Assembly: GCF_900230185.1 (NCBI RefSeq)
Contig: NZ_OCSR01000001.1
Location: forward strand, 1,860,001 to 1,924,000
Length of the DNA stretch: 64,000 nucleotides
Source of the DNA: Burkholderia sp. OK233
Lineage (GTDB): Bacteria; Pseudomonadota; Gammaproteobacteria; Burkholderiales; Burkholderiaceae
Direction of reading: 5' to 3'
A program made the position numbers and the translations under genes. Under the pieces are notes generated by a model. That model had not been told where the DNA came from. It made no database searches and saw only the letters and a program-made list of their open reading frames with translations. Positions 1 to 10,013 of the stretch are shown here, one piece after another (the stretch's first letter is position 1; the number at the start of each line of letters is the position of its first letter).

Positions 1-134
1 GCATCCGCATCGAGGACGACGCGATCGTCACGGCGGCAGGTTGCGAGCTGATCACACGCGACGTCCCGGTGGCAGCCGACGAGATCGAGGCGTTGATGCA
101 GGAAGCCCGCGCGGCACAGCCGCTAAAGCAGTAA
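1..134 (+). CDS. pepP: Xaa-Pro aminopeptidase C-terminus (partial)
   Basis: Only the last 43 codons are present, read from base 3 to a TAA at 132-134. The residues IRIEDDAIVT followed by ELITRDVPVAADEIEALM match the C-terminal end of proline aminopeptidase P (M24 metallopeptidase), where the Glu of IEDD is a conserved metal ligand. The enzyme removes an N-terminal residue preceding proline. It lies 31 bp upstream of ubiH on the same strand, the usual pepP-ubiH pairing in proteobacteria. Family assignment from so short a tail is good but not certain. Confidence 0.8.
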   Translation, partial: IRIEDDAIVTAAGCELITRDVPVAADEIEALMQEARAAQPLKQ

Positions 135-165
135 CCGAGGCAGTAACCCAAGGAAGCAACCCGCA

Positions 166-1401
166 ATGAACGACGTTTCCCAGTCGACGGTGATTCTGAA
201 ACCCGCCGCGTCCGACCAAGGCTTCGATTTCGACGTGACGATCGTCGGCGCCGGGCCGGTCGGGCTGGCGCTTGCCGGCTGGCTGGCCCGCCGCAGCGCG
301 ACGCAGGCGTTGAAGATCGCGTTGATCGACGCGCGCGAGCCGGAAGATTCGATTGCCGATCCGCGCGCGATCGCCGTCTCGCACGGTAGCCGCATGATTC
401 TCGAGCCTTTGCGCTGGCCCGCCGACGCCACCGCGATCCAGCGCATCCACGTGTCGCAGCGCGGCCATTTCGGCCGCACGCTGATCGATCACAGCGAGCA
501 CGGTTTGCCGGCGCTCGGCTACGTGTTGCGTTATGGCTCGATCGTGCATGGTCTCGCCGAAGCGGTTCACGCGAGCTCGGTGCACTGGTTCCGCTCCACC
601 TCCGCCGCGGCGCCGGCTCAGGACCTCGACGGCGTCACGCTGCCGATCGAAACCGCGGGTGTCACACGCAATCTGCGCACGCGGATTCTGGTGAATGCCG
701 AAGGCGGCCTGTTCGGCGACCAGAAAACCGCCAGGAGCGCGGGTAGCAACGCCGGCGGCGATACGCGCGATTACGGGCAGACCGCGCTGGTCGGCACGGT
801 CACCGTGTCGGCGCCGCAACCGCATGTGGCGTGGGAGCGCTTCACGTCGCAAGGGCCGATCGCGCTGCTGCCGATGGGCGGCGTGCGCGGCGCGAACTAC
901 GCGCTGGTCTGGTGCTGCGCACCCGACGAAGCCGCACGACGCGCACAACTCTCCGATGACGAATTCCTGCGCGAGCTCGGTACCGCGTTCGGCAACCGCA
1001 TGGGCCGCTTTACGCAAATCAAGGGGCGCGCGTCGTTCCCGCTGGGACTGAACGCGGTCGATACGCTAGTGAACGGCCACGTCGTTGCAATCGGCAATGC
1101 GGCGCAGACGCTGCATCCGGTGGCAGGTCAGGGTCTGAATCTGGGCTTGCGCGATGCGCACGCGCTCGCCGATGCCTTGTCGGCGGAAGGTCCAACCCCG
1201 CTGGCTCTCGCGACGTTCGCGCAACGCCGCGCGCTCGACCGTCGCCTGACGATCGGCGCAACCGACACGCTAGCGCGCCTTTTCACCGTCGACTTCCCGC
1301 CGCTCGCCGCCTTGCGCGGCCTCGCCCTCACCGCGCTCGAATTCGTGCCGCCGGTGAAAACCGCGCTGGCGCGGCAAATGATGTTCGGCCAGCGCCGCTG
1401 A
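166..1401 (+). CDS. ubiH: FAD-dependent ubiquinone biosynthesis hydroxylase, UbiH-type
   Basis: 411 aa, within the usual size of the UbiH/UbiF/VisC/COQ6 family of flavin monooxygenases that hydroxylate the aromatic ring during ubiquinone synthesis. An N-terminal dinucleotide-binding motif VTIVGAGPVGLALAG lies near residues 24-38, and DPRAIAVSHGS follows. The FAD-binding motif near residues 310-327 reads GNAAQTLHPVAGQGLNLG. The GN (rather than GD) and AQTLHP spelling resembles E. coli UbiH, which is why I prefer UbiH over UbiF. The ATG is preceded by AAGGA. It follows pepP closely and is likely cotranscribed with it. The exact ring position hydroxylated cannot be read from sequence. Confidence 0.88.
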   Translation: MNDVSQSTVILKPAASDQGFDFDVTIVGAGPVGLALAGWLARRSATQALKIALIDAREPEDSIADPRAIAVSHGSRMILEPLRWPADATAIQRIHVSQRGHFGRTLIDHSEHGLPALGYVLRYGSIVHGLAEAVHASSVHWFRSTSAAAPAQDLDGVTLPIETAGVTRNLRTRILVNAEGGLFGDQKTARSAGSNAGGDTRDYGQTALVGTVTVSAPQPHVAWERFTSQGPIALLPMGGVRGANYALVWCCAPDEAARRAQLSDDEFLRELGTAFGNRMGRFTQIKGRASFPLGLNAVDTLVNGHVVAIGNAAQTLHPVAGQGLNLGLRDAHALADALSAEGPTPLALATFAQRRALDRRLTIGATDTLARLFTVDFPPLAALRGLALTALEFVPPVKTALARQMMFGQRR

Positions 1402-1493
1402 GCGCGCCGCCGGCTCGCGCACAACGCCCCTCGACCGCTGCAGCCTTTTTTAAGCGCCGTAACCGGCACATAGGCGTCGCCGCGCGAACGGTG

Positions 1494-1525
1494 CCGGTTC
1501 TATGAACCGGACCACTTTCATAGAA
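1494..1525. promoter_or_regulatory. Overlapping inverted repeats upstream of dusB-fis
   Basis: CCGGTTC-TAT-GAACCGG at 1494-1510 is a perfect 7-bp dyad. It overlaps a second one, TTCTATGAA (1498-1506) / TTCATAGAA (1517-1525). They could be alternative RNA hairpins or an operator ahead of the dusB-fis operon. A TAAAAT -10-like box lies at 1578-1583 without a good -35. No function can be assigned from sequence alone. Confidence 0.35.
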
Positions 1526-1658
1526 GATTTAATGAGTTACGACAGGCTCAAGTCGGGTGTCGACTATCCGTTAACGCTAAAATGGCGGTTTTCCTTCGCA
1601 TTTCGCGCAAGCTTCGATTGACAGAAACTTAACAATCGGACACAAGCGCGTCCAAGTC

Positions 1659-2726
1659 ATGCCCACTCTCGGCTCCCACAATCTGCGTAACAACCTGTTC
1701 GTCGCCCCCATGGCCGGCGTAACCGACCGGCCGTTCCGGCAGCTGTGCAAACGGCTGGGCGCGGGCTATGCGGTGTCGGAAATGGTCGCCTCGAACGCGC
1801 AGTTGTGGAAAAGCGAAAAAACCATGCGCCGAGCCAACCACACGGGCGAGGTCGAGCCGATCGCCGTGCAGATCGCCGGCGCCGATCCGGTCATGATGGC
1901 CGAAGCCGCTCGCTACAACGTGGCGAACGGCGCGCAGATCATCGACATCAACATGGGCTGCCCGGCCAAGAAGGTGTGCAACGTGGCCGCGGGATCCGCC
2001 TTGCTGCAGAACGAACCGCTGGTGCAGCGCATCGTCGAGGCGGTGGTGGGCGCAGTGGGCGTCGGGCCGGATGCGGTGCCCGTCACGCTGAAGATCCGCA
2101 CCGGCTGGGATCGCGACAACAAGAACGCTTTGACGGTAGCGCGTCTGGCCGAGGCCGCCGGCATTTCCATGCTGACCGTGCACGGCCGCACGCGCGCCGA
2201 CCTGTATCACGGCGACGCCGAATACGAGACCATCGCTGCCGTCAAAGCGGCGGTGCGCATTCCGGTGGTCGCCAATGGCGACATCACGTCGCCGCAAAAA
2301 GCCCGCGAGGTGCTCGCCGCCACCGGCGCCGACGCCATCATGATCGGCCGCGCCGCGCAGGGGCGTCCGTGGCTGTTCCGCGAGATCGAGCATTTCCTGC
2401 AAACGGGTGAGTTGCTGCCGCCGCCGCGCATCGACGAAATCCAGCAGGTGATGAACGAGCATCTCGAAGATCACTACGCGTTCTACGGCGAATTTACGGG
2501 CGTGCGCACTGCGCGTAAGCATATCGGCTGGTACACTCGCGGCCTTTCTGGCGCCAACGTGTTCCGGCACCGTATGAATACGCTGGACACCACGCGCGAA
2601 CAACTCCTCGCCGTCAACGAATTCTTCGACGCCCAAAAGGCGATCTCCGACCGCCTCGTCTACGTCGACGAGACGCTCAGCAAGAACGACGGCGAGCCGG
2701 ACCATACCGACCGACTAGCAGCATGA
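1659..2726 (+). CDS. dusB: tRNA-dihydrouridine synthase B
   Basis: 355 aa FMN- and NADPH-dependent enzyme that reduces specific uridines in tRNA to dihydrouridine. The start has the family's flavin-binding pattern (FVAPMAGVTDRPFR). The catalytic cysteine sits in NMGCPAKKVC near residue 100, followed by KIRTGWD, TVHGRTR and the phosphate-binding VANGDITS / ADAIMIGRAAQGRPWLF segment. The gene overlaps fis by 4 bases (ATGA), the classical dusB-fis operon in which the regulator is translated after the tRNA enzyme. Length and motifs are fully typical. Confidence 0.96.
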   Translation: MPTLGSHNLRNNLFVAPMAGVTDRPFRQLCKRLGAGYAVSEMVASNAQLWKSEKTMRRANHTGEVEPIAVQIAGADPVMMAEAARYNVANGAQIIDINMGCPAKKVCNVAAGSALLQNEPLVQRIVEAVVGAVGVGPDAVPVTLKIRTGWDRDNKNALTVARLAEAAGISMLTVHGRTRADLYHGDAEYETIAAVKAAVRIPVVANGDITSPQKAREVLAATGADAIMIGRAAQGRPWLFREIEHFLQTGELLPPPRIDEIQQVMNEHLEDHYAFYGEFTGVRTARKHIGWYTRGLSGANVFRHRMNTLDTTREQLLAVNEFFDAQKAISDRLVYVDETLSKNDGEPDHTDRLAA

Positions 2727-2956
2727 GCAAGAACAATATCGAACAATCTGTCCGCGACAGCCTAGGGATGTATTTCCAGGATCTCGACGGCTCCAATCCG
2801 CATGACGTCTACGACATGGTGATTTCATGCGTGGAAAAACCCTTGCTCGAAGTGGTGCTCGAGCAGGCCGGTGGCAACCAGTCGCTGGCCGCCGAGTATC
2901 TCGGCATCAACCGCAATACGCTGCGCAAGAAGCTGCAACAGCACGGTCTGTTGTAG
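2723..2956 (+). CDS. fis: DNA-binding protein Fis
   Basis: 77 aa nucleoid-associated regulator, the short form usual in Betaproteobacteria (E. coli Fis is 98 aa). The C-terminal third, from about residue 45, carries the helix-turn-helix ending in AGGNQSLAAEYLGINRNTLR and KKLQQHGLL, the signature of Fis and NtrC C-termini. Fis bends DNA and modulates stable-RNA promoters and recombination. Its ATG overlaps the dusB stop, so expression depends on the dusB promoter and probably on translational coupling. Confidence 0.95.
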   Translation: MSKNNIEQSVRDSLGMYFQDLDGSNPHDVYDMVISCVEKPLLEVVLEQAGGNQSLAAEYLGINRNTLRKKLQQHGLL

Positions 2957-3011
2957 TTCGTTGTAGTTTCAGGCGCCCTGCCACGTTTCCCTTCGGCTTT
3001 TCGTCTTCATC

Positions 3012-4577
3012 ATGATCAAGCAAGCGCTCATCTCCGTTTCCGACAAGTCCGGCATCGTCGACTTCGCCAAGTCGCTGTCGGACCTCGGCGTCAAGATCCT
3101 GTCGACCGGCGGCACCGCGAAACTGCTCGCGGACGCGGGTCTCTCCGTCACCGAAGTCGCCGATTACACGGGCTTCCCGGAAATGCTGGACGGGCGCGTG
3201 AAAACGCTGCATCCGAAGGTGCATGGCGGCATTCTCGCGCGCCGCGACCTGCCGGAACACATGGCAGCGCTTGAAAAGCACGACATCCCGACGATCGACC
3301 TGCTGGTCGTGAATCTGTATCCGTTCGTACAAACCGTGTCGAAAGAAGAGTGCTCGCTGGAAGACGCGATCGAGAATATCGACATCGGCGGCCCGACCAT
3401 GCTGCGCTCGGCCGCGAAGAATCATCGCGACGTGACGGTAGTGGTCGATCCGGTGGACTACGCGGTCGTGCTCGACGAAATGCGTGCAAATAGCAACGCA
3501 GTCTCGTACAAGACGAACTTCCGCCTGGCCACCAAGGTATTCGCGCACACCGCGCAGTACGACGGCGCGATCACGAACTACCTGACGAGCCTGACCGACG
3601 AACTGCAACACTCGTCGCGCAATGCTTACCCGGCTACGTTCAACTTGGCTTTCGACAAGGTGCAGGATCTGCGCTACGGCGAAAACCCGCATCAAAGCGC
3701 CGCGTTTTACCGCGATCTTTCCGTGCCGGCGGGCGCGCTGGCGAACTACAACCAGTTGCAAGGCAAGGAACTGTCGTACAACAACATCGCCGATTCCGAT
3801 GCAGCGTGGGAATGCGTGAAGACCTTCGACGTGCCGGCTTGCGTGATCGTCAAGCACGCGAATCCTTGCGGCGTGGCAGTGGGCGCGGACGCAAACGAAG
3901 CGTATGCGAAGGCGTTCCAGACCGACCCGACCTCAGCGTTCGGCGGCATCATCGCGTTCAACCGTGAAGTCGACGAAACGGCGGCGCAAGCGGTGGCCAA
4001 GCAGTTTGTCGAAGTACTGATCGCGCCGTCGTTCAGCGCGGCGGCTCGTCAGGTGTTCGCGGCCAAGCAGAACGTGCGTCTGCTGGAAATCGCTTTGGGT
4101 GAAGGTCATAACGCGTTCGATCTGAAGCGCGTCGGCGGCGGCCTGCTGGTGCAATCGCTCGATTCGAAGAACGTGCAGCCGCACGAATTGCGCGTGGTCA
4201 CGAAGCGTCACCCGACGCCGAAGGAAATGGACGACCTGCTGTTCGCGTGGCGCGTCGCGAAGTACGTCAAGTCGAACGCGATCGTGTTCTGCGGCAACGG
4301 CATGACGCTCGGCGTCGGTGCGGGCCAGATGAGCCGCGTCGACTCGGCGCGTATCGCGAGCATCAAGGCGCAGAACGCCGGTTTGACGCTGACCGGCTCG
4401 GCCGTGGCGTCGGATGCGTTCTTCCCGTTCCGTGACGGTCTGGATGTGGTGGTGGCGGCAGGCGCGACCTGCGTGATTCAACCGGGCGGCTCGATGCGCG
4501 ACGACGAAGTGATCGGTGCAGCAGACGAGCACAATATCGCGATGGTGTTGACCGGTGTGCGTCACTTCCGGCATTGA
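3012..4577 (+). CDS. purH: Bifunctional AICAR transformylase / IMP cyclohydrolase
   Basis: 521 aa, the usual PurH length. The N-terminal MGS-like IMP cyclohydrolase domain (about 1-145) starts [16 protein letters not shown] and contains GGTAKLL and [19 protein letters not shown]. The C-terminal AICAR formyltransferase domain follows, with the catalytic KHANPCG near residue 281. It performs the last two steps of de novo IMP synthesis in the cytosol. No clear Shine-Dalgarno sequence precedes the ATG, but the protein aligns from this Met. It ends at a strong hairpin terminator before ruvC. Confidence 0.97.
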   Translation: MIKQALISVSDKSGIVDFAKSLSDLGVKILSTGGTAKLLADAGLSVTEVADYTGFPEMLDGRVKTLHPKVHGGILARRDLPEHMAALEKHDIPTIDLLVVNLYPFVQTVSKEECSLEDAIENIDIGGPTMLRSAAKNHRDVTVVVDPVDYAVVLDEMRANSNAVSYKTNFRLATKVFAHTAQYDGAITNYLTSLTDELQHSSRNAYPATFNLAFDKVQDLRYGENPHQSAAFYRDLSVPAGALANYNQLQGKELSYNNIADSDAAWECVKTFDVPACVIVKHANPCGVAVGADANEAYAKAFQTDPTSAFGGIIAFNREVDETAAQAVAKQFVEVLIAPSFSAAARQVFAAKQNVRLLEIALGEGHNAFDLKRVGGGLLVQSLDSKNVQPHELRVVTKRHPTPKEMDDLLFAWRVAKYVKSNAIVFCGNGMTLGVGAGQMSRVDSARIASIKAQNAGLTLTGSAVASDAFFPFRDGLDVVVAAGATCVIQPGGSMRDDEVIGAADEHNIAMVLTGVRHFRH

Positions 4578-4634
4578 ATTCGGCTTCGCGGGCGGCGTCG
4601 TTGTGATGCGATGCTCGTCGGCGTAGCTTGAGCG

Positions 4635-4674
4635 AAACGGCCCGGTGGAGTTTTCCGCCGGGCCGTTTTGTTTT
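4635..4674 (+). terminator. Rho-independent terminator after purH
   Basis: AAACGGCCCGG (4635-4645) pairs with CCGGGCCGTTT (4658-4668), and the stem can be extended by a wobble-containing GGTGGA/TTCCGCC. A T-rich tail TTTTGTTTT follows. It closes the purH transcript ahead of the ruvC promoter region. Confidence 0.85.
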
Positions 4675-4749
4675 GGAACACCGACCGCCACACGGCGCGT
4701 TCGTTGTAGTATCGCAAGCACCTGGTTTTCACTGCATACGCGGCACCTC

Positions 4750-5292
4750 ATGAGAATTCTCGGCATCGACCCCGGCTTACGTGTGACCGGCTTTGGCGTA
4801 ATCGATCAAACCGGACACACGCTCAGCTACGTCGCAAGCGGCGTGATCAAGACCGCCGACGCCGATCTGCCGTCGCGTCTCGGCACCATTTTCGAAGGCA
4901 TTTCGACCCTGATCCGTCAGCATTCACCGGATCAGTCGGCAATCGAGAAGGTGTTCGTCAACGTCAACCCGCAATCCACCCTGCTGCTTGGCCAGGCGCG
5001 TGGCGCGGCAATCTGTGGACTGGTGGCGGGCGGCGTCCCGGTTGCCGAATATACGGCTTTGCAGTTAAAGCAGGCCGTGGTCGGTTATGGCCGCGCGACC
5101 AAGGAGCAGATGCAGCAAATGGTGGTGCGACTGCTCAACCTCTCCGGCGTGCCTGGCACCGATGCGGCCGACGCTCTCGGCATGGCAATTTGCCACGCGC
5201 ATGGGGGCTCGACGCTTAGTACGCTCGGCGGCATTGCGCCGTCGCTCGCAAAAAAAGGCTTGCGTGTGCGGCGTGGACGGTTGGTGGGCTAG
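4750..5292 (+). CDS. ruvC: Holliday junction endodeoxyribonuclease RuvC
   Basis: 180 aa from the ATG at 4750; a longer open frame begins upstream, but the family starts at MRILGIDPG. RuvC resolves Holliday junctions with RuvAB. Acidic catalytic residues are visible: Asp7 in GIDPG, the Glu of SAIEKVFVN, and the aspartates of [21 protein letters not shown] box lies at 4707-4712. It is followed by ruvA and ruvB on the same strand, the standard resolvasome order, but with 165 bp between ruvC and ruvA. Confidence 0.96.
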   Translation: MRILGIDPGLRVTGFGVIDQTGHTLSYVASGVIKTADADLPSRLGTIFEGISTLIRQHSPDQSAIEKVFVNVNPQSTLLLGQARGAAICGLVAGGVPVAEYTALQLKQAVVGYGRATKEQMQQMVVRLLNLSGVPGTDAADALGMAICHAHGGSTLSTLGGIAPSLAKKGLRVRRGRLVG

Positions 5293-5457
5293 GTTCTCAG
5301 TTCCGGCTTGCCGGCGCCATGATCCGCAACACCACCGCGCCTGTTTCCGGCCGCACGAATTGTGGAAACAGCGCGAACCGCGACAACGCATCATGCACCA
5401 CGCGCGCAGCGCATCCACTGCGCTACACTCGCCCTTTCTCTCAAGATTGAATCCGCC

Positions 5458-6039
5458 ATGATCGGTCGCATTGCCGGCGTTCTGCTGGAAAAAAATCCGC
5501 CGCATCTGCTCGTCGACTGCAACGGCGTCGGTTACGAAGTCGATGTGCCGATGAGCACGTTCTACAACCTGCCGTCGACCGGCGAACGCGTCGTGCTGCT
5601 CACGCAAATGATCGTGCGTGAAGACGCGCATCTGCTGTACGGCTTCGGCACCGCCGAGGAACGCTCGACGTTCCGCGAACTGCTGAAGATCACCGGCATC
5701 GGCGCGCGTATGGCGCTCGCCGTGCTCTCCGGCATGAGCGTGCATGAACTGGCGCAGACCGTCACGATGCAGGACGCTGCGCGACTGACTCGCGTGCCTG
5801 GCATCGGCAAGAAAACAGCGGAGCGGCTGCTCCTCGAACTGAAGGGCAAGATCGGCGCCGACCTGGGCGCACTGGCAGGCGCGGCGTCGGCATCCGACCA
5901 CGCGTCCGACATCCTGAACGCACTGATCGCATTGGGCTACTCCGAAAAAGAAGCGTTAGCGGCCGTCAAGAACGTGCCGGCCGGGACCGGCGTTTCCGAA
6001 GGGATCAAGCTCGCATTGAAGGCGTTGTCCAAGGGTTAA
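5458..6039 (+). CDS. ruvA: Holliday junction branch migration protein RuvA
   Basis: 193 aa from ATG 5458, which begins [27 protein letters not shown] as in all RuvA. An earlier in-frame start exists but adds unrelated residues. The N-terminal OB fold is followed by two helix-hairpin-helix motifs, [16 protein letters not shown] (about 77-92) and [19 protein letters not shown] (about 112-130). The C-terminal domain that contacts RuvB follows. RuvA tetramers clamp the Holliday junction. A TACACT -10-like box is at 5424-5429. Confidence 0.96.
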   Translation: MIGRIAGVLLEKNPPHLLVDCNGVGYEVDVPMSTFYNLPSTGERVVLLTQMIVREDAHLLYGFGTAEERSTFRELLKITGIGARMALAVLSGMSVHELAQTVTMQDAARLTRVPGIGKKTAERLLLELKGKIGADLGALAGAASASDHASDILNALIALGYSEKEALAAVKNVPAGTGVSEGIKLALKALSKG

Positions 6040-6148
6040 AAGCTCATGCCGTGACGGTGGCGCCGCGTGCGACAAGTAAAGCTTCGCACACGGCGGCGCG
6101 GCGCACACCCTAGCCATTCGGCCGAGTTTCGCAACGGGCGGGGCGCGG

Positions 6149-6154
6149 TACAAT
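6149..6154 (+). promoter_or_regulatory. -10-like box directly before ruvB start
   Basis: TACAAT ends 6 bases before the ruvB ATG (6161). A transcript starting at the normal distance would begin at or very near the A of the ATG. No Shine-Dalgarno sequence is present in between, and no convincing -35 is visible. Possible leaderless mRNA. Confidence 0.35.
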
Positions 6155-6160
6155 GACCGC

Positions 6161-7225
6161 ATGATCGAAACCGACAAACTCGCCGCCGAGCGCATCATCG
6201 CGGCCACGCCCGTCTCGCCGAACGAAGAAGCGTTCGAGCGCGCGTTGCGCCCGCGCCAGCTCGAAGAATATGTCGGGCAGGAAAAAGTACGCGGCCAGCT
6301 GGAAATTTTCATCGAAGCCGCCAGGCGCCGGTCGGAATCGCTCGACCACGTGCTGCTGTTCGGGCCACCGGGTCTCGGCAAGACCACGCTCGCGCACATC
6401 ATCGCGCGGGAAATGGGTGTCAATCTGCGGCAAACATCCGGCCCGGTGCTTGAACGCGCCGGCGACCTCGCCGCATTGCTCACCAACCTCGAAGCCAACG
6501 ACGTCCTGTTCATCGATGAAATCCACCGGCTCTCGCCGGTCGTCGAAGAAATTCTGTATCCGGCGTTGGAGGACTATCAGATCGACATCATGATCGGCGA
6601 AGGACCGGCTGCGCGCAGCGTGAAGCTGGATCTGCAGCCGTTCACGCTGGTTGGCGCAACCACCCGCGCGGGTATGCTGACCAATCCGCTGCGCGACCGC
6701 TTCGGTATCGTCGCGCGGCTCGAGTTTTATAACGCCGAAGAGCTGGCGCGCATCGTCACGCGTTCGGCGTCGTTGCTGCATGCGCAGATCCACCCGGATG
6801 GCGCATTCGAAATCGCCAAGCGCGCACGCGGCACGCCGCGGATCGCGAACCGGCTGTTGCGCCGCGTGCGCGATTTCGCCGAGGTGAAAGCCGACGGCAA
6901 CATCACCGCGCAAGTGGCGGACGCGGCACTCAAAATGCTCGACGTGGACGCGGTCGGCTTCGACCTGATGGACCGCAAACTGCTCGAAGCAATCCTGCAC
7001 AAATTCGACGGTGGCCCGGTCGGCGTCGACAATCTGGCAGCGGCAATCGGCGAGGAGCGCGACACGATCGAAGACGTGCTCGAACCGTATCTGATCCAGC
7101 AAGGCTTCCTGCAGCGCACGCCGCGCGGCCGTGTCGCCACGCTGCTCACGTACCGGCATTTCGGCCTCGCCGCACCAGACTCTTCGAGCCCCATATCCGG
7201 CCTGTGGGATGCGGCCGCGACCTGA
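6161..7225 (+). CDS. ruvB: Holliday junction branch migration ATPase RuvB
   Basis: 354 aa AAA+ motor. Walker A is GPPGLGKTT (about 68-76), Walker B is DEIHR (about 119-123), the sensor segment is GATTRAGML, and the arginine finger is in LRDRFG. The C-terminal winged helix contains [15 protein letters not shown]. Two RuvB hexamers pump DNA through the RuvA-bound junction. The gene is 121 bp downstream of ruvA and appears to have its own -10-like box just ahead of the ATG, so it may not depend only on the ruvA transcript. Confidence 0.97.
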   Translation: MIETDKLAAERIIAATPVSPNEEAFERALRPRQLEEYVGQEKVRGQLEIFIEAARRRSESLDHVLLFGPPGLGKTTLAHIIAREMGVNLRQTSGPVLERAGDLAALLTNLEANDVLFIDEIHRLSPVVEEILYPALEDYQIDIMIGEGPAARSVKLDLQPFTLVGATTRAGMLTNPLRDRFGIVARLEFYNAEELARIVTRSASLLHAQIHPDGAFEIAKRARGTPRIANRLLRRVRDFAEVKADGNITAQVADAALKMLDVDAVGFDLMDRKLLEAILHKFDGGPVGVDNLAAAIGEERDTIEDVLEPYLIQQGFLQRTPRGRVATLLTYRHFGLAAPDSSSPISGLWDAAAT

Positions 7226-7258
7226 GGCGGATGCGCGCGTTGAAGTAAGTCGCGACGC

Positions 7259-7939
7259 TTAACGCCCCGGTTCCGGCACCCGCTTCTTGAAGTTATCGTC
7301 ATCACTCGGCGCGTCGAGATGCGACACGTCCGCCCACGACGCGATCGTCGCCTTGCTGGCGTCGTCGGCATAATCCACCACGTTGACGCTCGTGTTCAGC
7401 AACGCGTAATTACGCGGCGCATCGAGTGACAAACCGCACGCAAAACGACGCACGCAATCGAGCACACCGCCATGCGCGACGACCGCGATCCGTCCACCCG
7501 GATGCGCGGCCACCAGAGGCTCGATTGCATGCAGCACGCGGTGATAAAGCGTGCGCTGCGATTCGCCTTCAGGCGGCGCGAAACCAGGATCGCGGGTTTG
7601 CCAGTGCGCGTACTCATCAGGGAAACGGACGGCGATTTCGTCGCTGTCATGCCCCTGGAACGCACCGTACGAGCGCTCACGCAAGCCTTCACGCAGTTGC
7701 AGCGGCAGGCCGAGCGCGTCGGCGATCGGCTGCGCGGTTTGCTGGGCACGTTGCAGATCGCTCGAATAGATCGCGTCGAGACGTGCGCCCGCTTTCACCT
7801 CACTCGCGATGCGGCGTGCAAGGCGTTGCGCCTGCGCGAGGCCAGTCGTCGCGAGCGGGATGTCGATGTGACCTTGAATGCGCTTGATGCGGTTCCAGTC
7901 GGTCTCGCCGTGGCGGATGAACAGAATCTGCGTGGTCAT
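7259..7939 (-). CDS. Histidine phosphatase family protein (phosphoglycerate mutase-like)
   Basis: 226 aa, with the phosphohistidine motif LFIRHGETDWN at the N-terminus (His10 is the expected nucleophile). A second catalytic His lies in IAVVAHGGVLDCVRR near residue 155. These are the hallmarks of the branch that includes cofactor-dependent phosphoglycerate mutase, GpmB and CobC. The protein is often annotated as phosphoglycerate mutase, but sequence alone does not fix its substrate. It is convergent with ruvB and precedes dtd-tyrS on the minus strand, with no obvious functional link. Confidence 0.85.
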   Translation of the reverse strand: MTTQILFIRHGETDWNRIKRIQGHIDIPLATTGLAQAQRLARRIASEVKAGARLDAIYSSDLQRAQQTAQPIADALGLPLQLREGLRERSYGAFQGHDSDEIAVRFPDEYAHWQTRDPGFAPPEGESQRTLYHRVLHAIEPLVAAHPGGRIAVVAHGGVLDCVRRFACGLSLDAPRNYALLNTSVNVVDYADDASKATIASWADVSHLDAPSDDDNFKKRVPEPGR

Positions 7940-8050
7940 GGGATGAGCGTGGGCGCCAGTAGCCGGTTATGCCGAGCCGCTATTGTCGCAAAAAGCGGCT
8001 GGAGGAGTGGAAGCGTGCCGCCGCTTGAACCACGCAGCGGCAGTTGAATC

Positions 8051-8509
8051 TCAGGCGTTCGTCTGCAGCCAGAACGTGACCGGTCCGTCATTGATGAGCG
8101 ACACCTGCATATCGGCGCCGAACTCGCCTGTCTCGACGATCGGGTGCCTGGCGCGGGCGGCCGAGACGAAGTAATCGAATAGCCGCTTGCCCTCGTCGGG
8201 CGGCGCAGCGGGCGTGAAACTGGGACGCAGGCCGCTGTTGGTGTCGGCAGCTAGCGTGAACTGCGAAACGAGCAGCAATCCGCCTGCGCGCCCTGCACCG
8301 TCGAGATTCTGCACGGAGAGATTCATCTTGCCGGCCGCATCGCTGAAGACGCGGTAGCCGAGCACCTTGGCGAGCAGCCGGTCGGCGGCGGCCTCCGTGT
8401 CGCCACGTTCGGCGCACACGAGCGCAAGCAGGCCCGCCTCGATCGCACCGGTCACGCGATCGCCCACGCGCACTTCCGCGCGCCGCACGCGCTGAATCAG
8501 CGCGATCAT
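8051..8509 (-). CDS. dtd: D-aminoacyl-tRNA deacylase
   Basis: 152 aa, the standard length. It begins [19 protein letters not shown]. It contains the two active-site signatures of [20 protein letters not shown] (about 80-96) and, near the C-terminus, the Gly-cisPro motif in DGPVTFWLQ. The dimeric enzyme hydrolyses D-amino acids (and glycine mischarged on tRNA-Ala) from tRNA. It lies directly downstream of tyrS on the same strand. D-Tyr-tRNA-Tyr is the classical substrate, so the pairing makes sense. Confidence 0.95.
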   Translation of the reverse strand: MIALIQRVRRAEVRVGDRVTGAIEAGLLALVCAERGDTEAAADRLLAKVLGYRVFSDAAGKMNLSVQNLDGAGRAGGLLLVSQFTLAADTNSGLRPSFTPAAPPDEGKRLFDYFVSAARARHPIVETGEFGADMQVSLINDGPVTFWLQTNA

Positions 8510-8562
8510 CGGCTCGACTCCGGATGCAACGCTCGAGTCACCATCGCGTTATCGCCGCGCCA

Positions 8563-9807
8563 TCAAGCCGTCAGCGTGACGCGCGCAAAACGGCGCTTGC
8601 CGACCTGCACGACGTACTCGCCGGCTTCGACCTTCAGGCCCTTGTCGGACACAGTCGTGCCATCGATCTTCACGCCACCCTGCTCGATGTTGCGCAGCGC
8701 CTCGCTGGTCGACGGCACGAGATTGGCCTGCTTGAGCAACTGGCCGATTGCGAGCGGCGCGCCCGCGAGCGTCACGACCGGAATATCGTCAGGCACGCCG
8801 CCCTTCGCACGATGATTGAAGTCCTCGAGCGCGCGTTCGGCATCGGCTTGCGAGTGGAAGCGCGCGACGATTTCCTGACCGAGCATCACCTTGAAATCGC
8901 GCGGATTGCGGCCCGCTTCGATTTCCTTCTTGAAGCCGGCGATCTCGTCCATCGGACGGAACGACAGCAGTTCGAAGTAACGCCACATCAGCACGTCGGA
9001 GATGCTCATCAGCTTGCCGAACATGTCCGTCGGTTTCTCGCTGATACCGATGTAGTTGTTCTTCGACTTCGACATCTTCTCGACGCCGTCCAGGCCTTCG
9101 AGCAAGGGCATCGTCAAGATGCACTGCTGTTCCTGACCGTACTGCTTCTGCAGTTCACGGCCCACCAGCAGGTTGAACTTCTGGTCCGTGCCGCCGAGTT
9201 CGAGGTCGGCATTCAGCGCGACCGAGTCGTAGCCTTGCATCAGCGGGTACAGGAGTTCGTGGATCGAGATCGGCACGCCGCCCTGGAAACGCTTGGTGAA
9301 ATCTTCGCGCTCGAGAATACGCGCCACGGTGTAGCGCGAGGCGAGCTTGATCATGCCGTCGGCGCCGAGCGGCATCGACCATTCGCTGTTGTAACGGATT
9401 TCGGTCTTGTCGCGGTCGAGCACGAGTGCTGCCTGCTCGAAATACGTCTTCGCGTTCGATTCGATCTGCTCGCGCGTGAGCGGCGGGCGCGTGGCGTTGC
9501 GGCCCGACGGATCGCCGATCAGCGACGTGAAGTCGCCGATCAGGAAAATCACCGTGTGACCGAGATCCTGCAACTGGCGCATCTTGTTCAGCACGACCGT
9601 GTGACCGATGTGGATGTCCGGCGCGGTTGGATCGAGGCCGAGCTTGATGCGCAGGGGCACACCGGTGGCCGCGCTCTTCGCGAGCTTCTGTGCGAATTCT
9701 TCTTCGATCAGCAGTTCGTCGACGCCGCGTTTGGTGACGGCGAGTGCGTGACGGACTTCGTCGGTGATTGGGAAGGCGGGGCTGGGCTTGGTGGACTCGG
9801 TGGTCAT
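8563..9807 (-). CDS. tyrS: Tyrosyl-tRNA synthetase
   Basis: 414 aa from the ATG at 9807 ([12 protein letters not shown]). The frame is open for 31 further codons upstream, but those residues are not family-like. The class I HIGH motif is DIHIGHTVV (HIGH at 66-69), the KMSKS loop is present as [10 protein letters not shown], and a C-terminal S4-like RNA-binding domain ends [15 protein letters not shown]. This is the TyrRS subfamily with an exact HIGH sequence. It charges tRNA-Tyr and is followed on the same strand by dtd. Confidence 0.96.
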   Translation of the reverse strand: MTTESTKPSPAFPITDEVRHALAVTKRGVDELLIEEEFAQKLAKSAATGVPLRIKLGLDPTAPDIHIGHTVVLNKMRQLQDLGHTVIFLIGDFTSLIGDPSGRNATRPPLTREQIESNAKTYFEQAALVLDRDKTEIRYNSEWSMPLGADGMIKLASRYTVARILEREDFTKRFQGGVPISIHELLYPLMQGYDSVALNADLELGGTDQKFNLLVGRELQKQYGQEQQCILTMPLLEGLDGVEKMSKSKNNYIGISEKPTDMFGKLMSISDVLMWRYFELLSFRPMDEIAGFKKEIEAGRNPRDFKVMLGQEIVARFHSQADAERALEDFNHRAKGGVPDDIPVVTLAGAPLAIGQLLKQANLVPSTSEALRNIEQGGVKIDGTTVSDKGLKVEAGEYVVQVGKRRFARVTLTA

Positions 9808-10013
9808 GCTGGAAACGTGAAGTCGCGAAAAAGGGAGATTGTCCCATAGATGCGCGCCGCCGCGCCCGCTGACTCGGCCACAAGCGCGCCATCGACGCAT
9901 GATTTCGGTCTGTCGGGACGCGCCGTTGGCATCGTCACGCTTTATATTCGACCGCGCTTGCGCCGATAATCTGCTAAAACAGATCGCAACGATTCATCGA
10001 GAGGAGCAGCAAC

